Source: Bremia lactucae
Taxonomy: Eukaryota > Oomycota > Peronosporomycetes > Peronosporales > Peronosporaceae
DNA length: 16,660 nt
Direction of reading: 5' to 3'
Assembly (NCBI RefSeq): GCF_004359215.1
Contig: NC_090613.1
Location: 6,015,336 to 6,031,995, forward strand
The position numbers were made by a program, and so were the translations under genes. The notes under the pieces are model-generated. The model made no database searches, was not told the DNA's origin, and saw nothing but the letters and a program-made list of their open reading frames with translations. Of the stretch, positions 15,618 to 16,660 are shown one piece after another (the stretch's first letter is position 1; every line of letters begins with the position of its first letter).

Positions 15618-16660
15618 ATGAGCCTCAACATTGATTGGGCTCATTTTCCCCACCTCTCCGAACATCATCGGGAGGTGGCAGGGCTAATGGCGCAGGGACT
15701 TGGTGAACAAGCCCTGGCCAGGCTCCTGGGTAGTCCTCCTGAGCAACATGTTGCTCAGTTGGAGCAGTTTGAGGCATTTGTGCTCGGACAGCGGAGGGCC
15801 GCGTCCGAGGCACAGAGCCATGCTGCGGCGGAGTCCGTCACTCAGACTCAGGATGAGCTGAGGCATGAGCAGGCTCGGAGCGAGGCTCTCAACAGGACTG
15901 TTGAGATGCTCTCTGCCCGGCCGCATCAGCCGAGGCCCATTCGGATGGACCCGCCCAAGTTCGATGGAACTGCGGCGCACACGATTGTCCACTGGCTTTT
16001 AGCCGTGGAGCAATGTGGTGTCGCCCAGCTCATCGAGGACGACAGCCGGATGGTGTCGTACGCTATGTCGCATCTGCGCGGTAAGGCCTCAGAGTGGGCT
16101 TACTCGGCGCTTATGGCGGACAGAAAAGCGTTCCCCTCATGGGCGATCTTTAAGGATAAGATTCGCGCCATGTACCAGCCGCCGAACAACGAAGTGTTGC
16201 TTCAGGCGCGCTTCTTTGGGGCGCGACAGGCGAAGCGATCTCTGCAAGAGTATGTGCAAGAGATGCGCTCGCTGTCCGCATCCATAACCGTAGGTCCGAT
16301 TCCGGAGCACATTAAGGTGCCCACGTTTATGAACGGACTACGGCATGGCCCATCGCGACAGGCCCTTTTCAGAAAGGTGCCGTCGACGATGGAAGAGGCA
16401 ATCCAAATTGCCTTAGTTGAGGAGCAATCCTACAACAGTGCCTCGGCGACAGCTTGGTATAAGCCGTCGGCCGAGAGGACAGATGCCACTCCTATGGAGT
16501 TGGGCAATGCAGACGTGGTCTGTTTTAAATGCGGCAAGCGCGGCCATATGATGGCTCGCTGCTATGCCAGGGTCCCTGCTGGGGCAAAAATGCCCAGCAA
16601 GAGGACTCCCTTCCCAAAGGGCGATGGCAAGAACCAGCGTGCGAGACGCATGAGTTCTGC
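15618..16660 (+). CDS. Ty3/Gypsy gag polyprotein with CCHC zinc knuckle (runs off the right edge)
   Basis: ATG at 15618 is the first after an in-frame stop at 15567. The frame stays open for 347 codons to the window end. Residues 45-95 are charged and Gln/Glu/Ala-rich, probably helical. PIRMDPPKFDGTAAHTIVHW (107-126) begins the capsid-like domain, continuing with MSHLRGKASEWAYSAL, FKDKIRAMYQPPN and SLQEYVQEMRSL. The zinc knuckle CFKCGKRGHMMARC has Cys302, Cys305, His310 and Cys315. Gag forms the particle that packages element RNA. There are no stops or frameshifts, in contrast to the left block, so this element is young and may be active. Protease and polymerase would follow to the right; whether they share this frame cannot be seen. 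Confidence 0.93.
   Translation, partial: MSLNIDWAHFPHLSEHHREVAGLMAQGLGEQALARLLGSPPEQHVAQLEQFEAFVLGQRRAASEAQSHAAAESVTQTQDELRHEQARSEALNRTVEMLSARPHQPRPIRMDPPKFDGTAAHTIVHWLLAVEQCGVAQLIEDDSRMVSYAMSHLRGKASEWAYSALMADRKAFPSWAIFKDKIRAMYQPPNNEVLLQARFFGARQAKRSLQEYVQEMRSLSASITVGPIPEHIKVPTFMNGLRHGPSRQALFRKVPSTMEEAIQIALVEEQSYNSASATAWYKPSAERTDATPMELGNADVVCFKCGKRGHMMARCYARVPAGAKMPSKRTPFPKGDGKNQRARRMSS

Overview
The window looks like a repeat-rich piece of an oomycete genome, probably Peronosporaceae (Phytophthora or a downy mildew). This is inferred from short 60-80 bp introns, chromodomain-bearing Ty3/Gypsy elements and GC-rich third codon positions in the host exons; no marker gene proves it. There is a compact island of ordinary nuclear genes (about 9.0-13.9 kb) between two blocks of degenerate LTR retrotransposons.

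Left block (1-8350). Positions 2-280 are the chromodomain end of a plus-strand Gypsy polyprotein. Next come a broken, internally duplicated antisense reading frame (375-1529), a polypurine tract (1624-1636) and the start of that element's 3' LTR (1637-1775). The LTR then stops matching and runs into a minus-strand coiled-coil gene fragment built of 21-bp repeats. From about 2305 to 4440, read on the minus strand, lies a decayed Gypsy gag - linker - reverse transcriptase, whose gag carries an inserted fragment of a plus-strand coiled-coil ORF (3577-3741). A second RNase H fragment (4442-4751) and a minus-oriented LTR with an adjoining primer-binding-like site follow. From about 5216 a plus-strand Gypsy RNase H and integrase pseudogene runs to about 7400 and ends in a related LTR finishing at 8350.

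Host island. COX17 (9029-9217, plus) encodes the copper chaperone for cytochrome c oxidase assembly. It converges on a ten-exon Ulp1/SENP-type SUMO protease gene (11570-9424, minus), for which I assembled a continuous 501-residue model. Next is a single-exon protein kinase (13200-12010, minus) with a mitochondrial-type N terminus. A possible terminal exon of an unrecognised gene lies at 13892-13686 (minus).

Right block (14367-16660). One LTR element begins at 14367. Its first ORF starts at 14911 and is cut after 33 codons by a younger, apparently intact Gypsy element whose 5' LTR is 15010-15561. That element's gag ORF is open from 15618 to the window end and has a CCHC zinc knuckle. It is the same LTR family as the 3' LTR at 1637.

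The most unusual signal is the density of short perfect inverted repeats (stems of 6-16 bp, small loops) in LTRs and decayed pol/gag genes. In one case (5418-5573) a tandem duplicate supplies the unmutated sequence and shows that a 17-bp insertion is an inverted copy of adjacent DNA, the expected product of a short template switch. Three LTR families also share the same TGGTAGCACT-like primer-binding site two bases after a terminal TACA.
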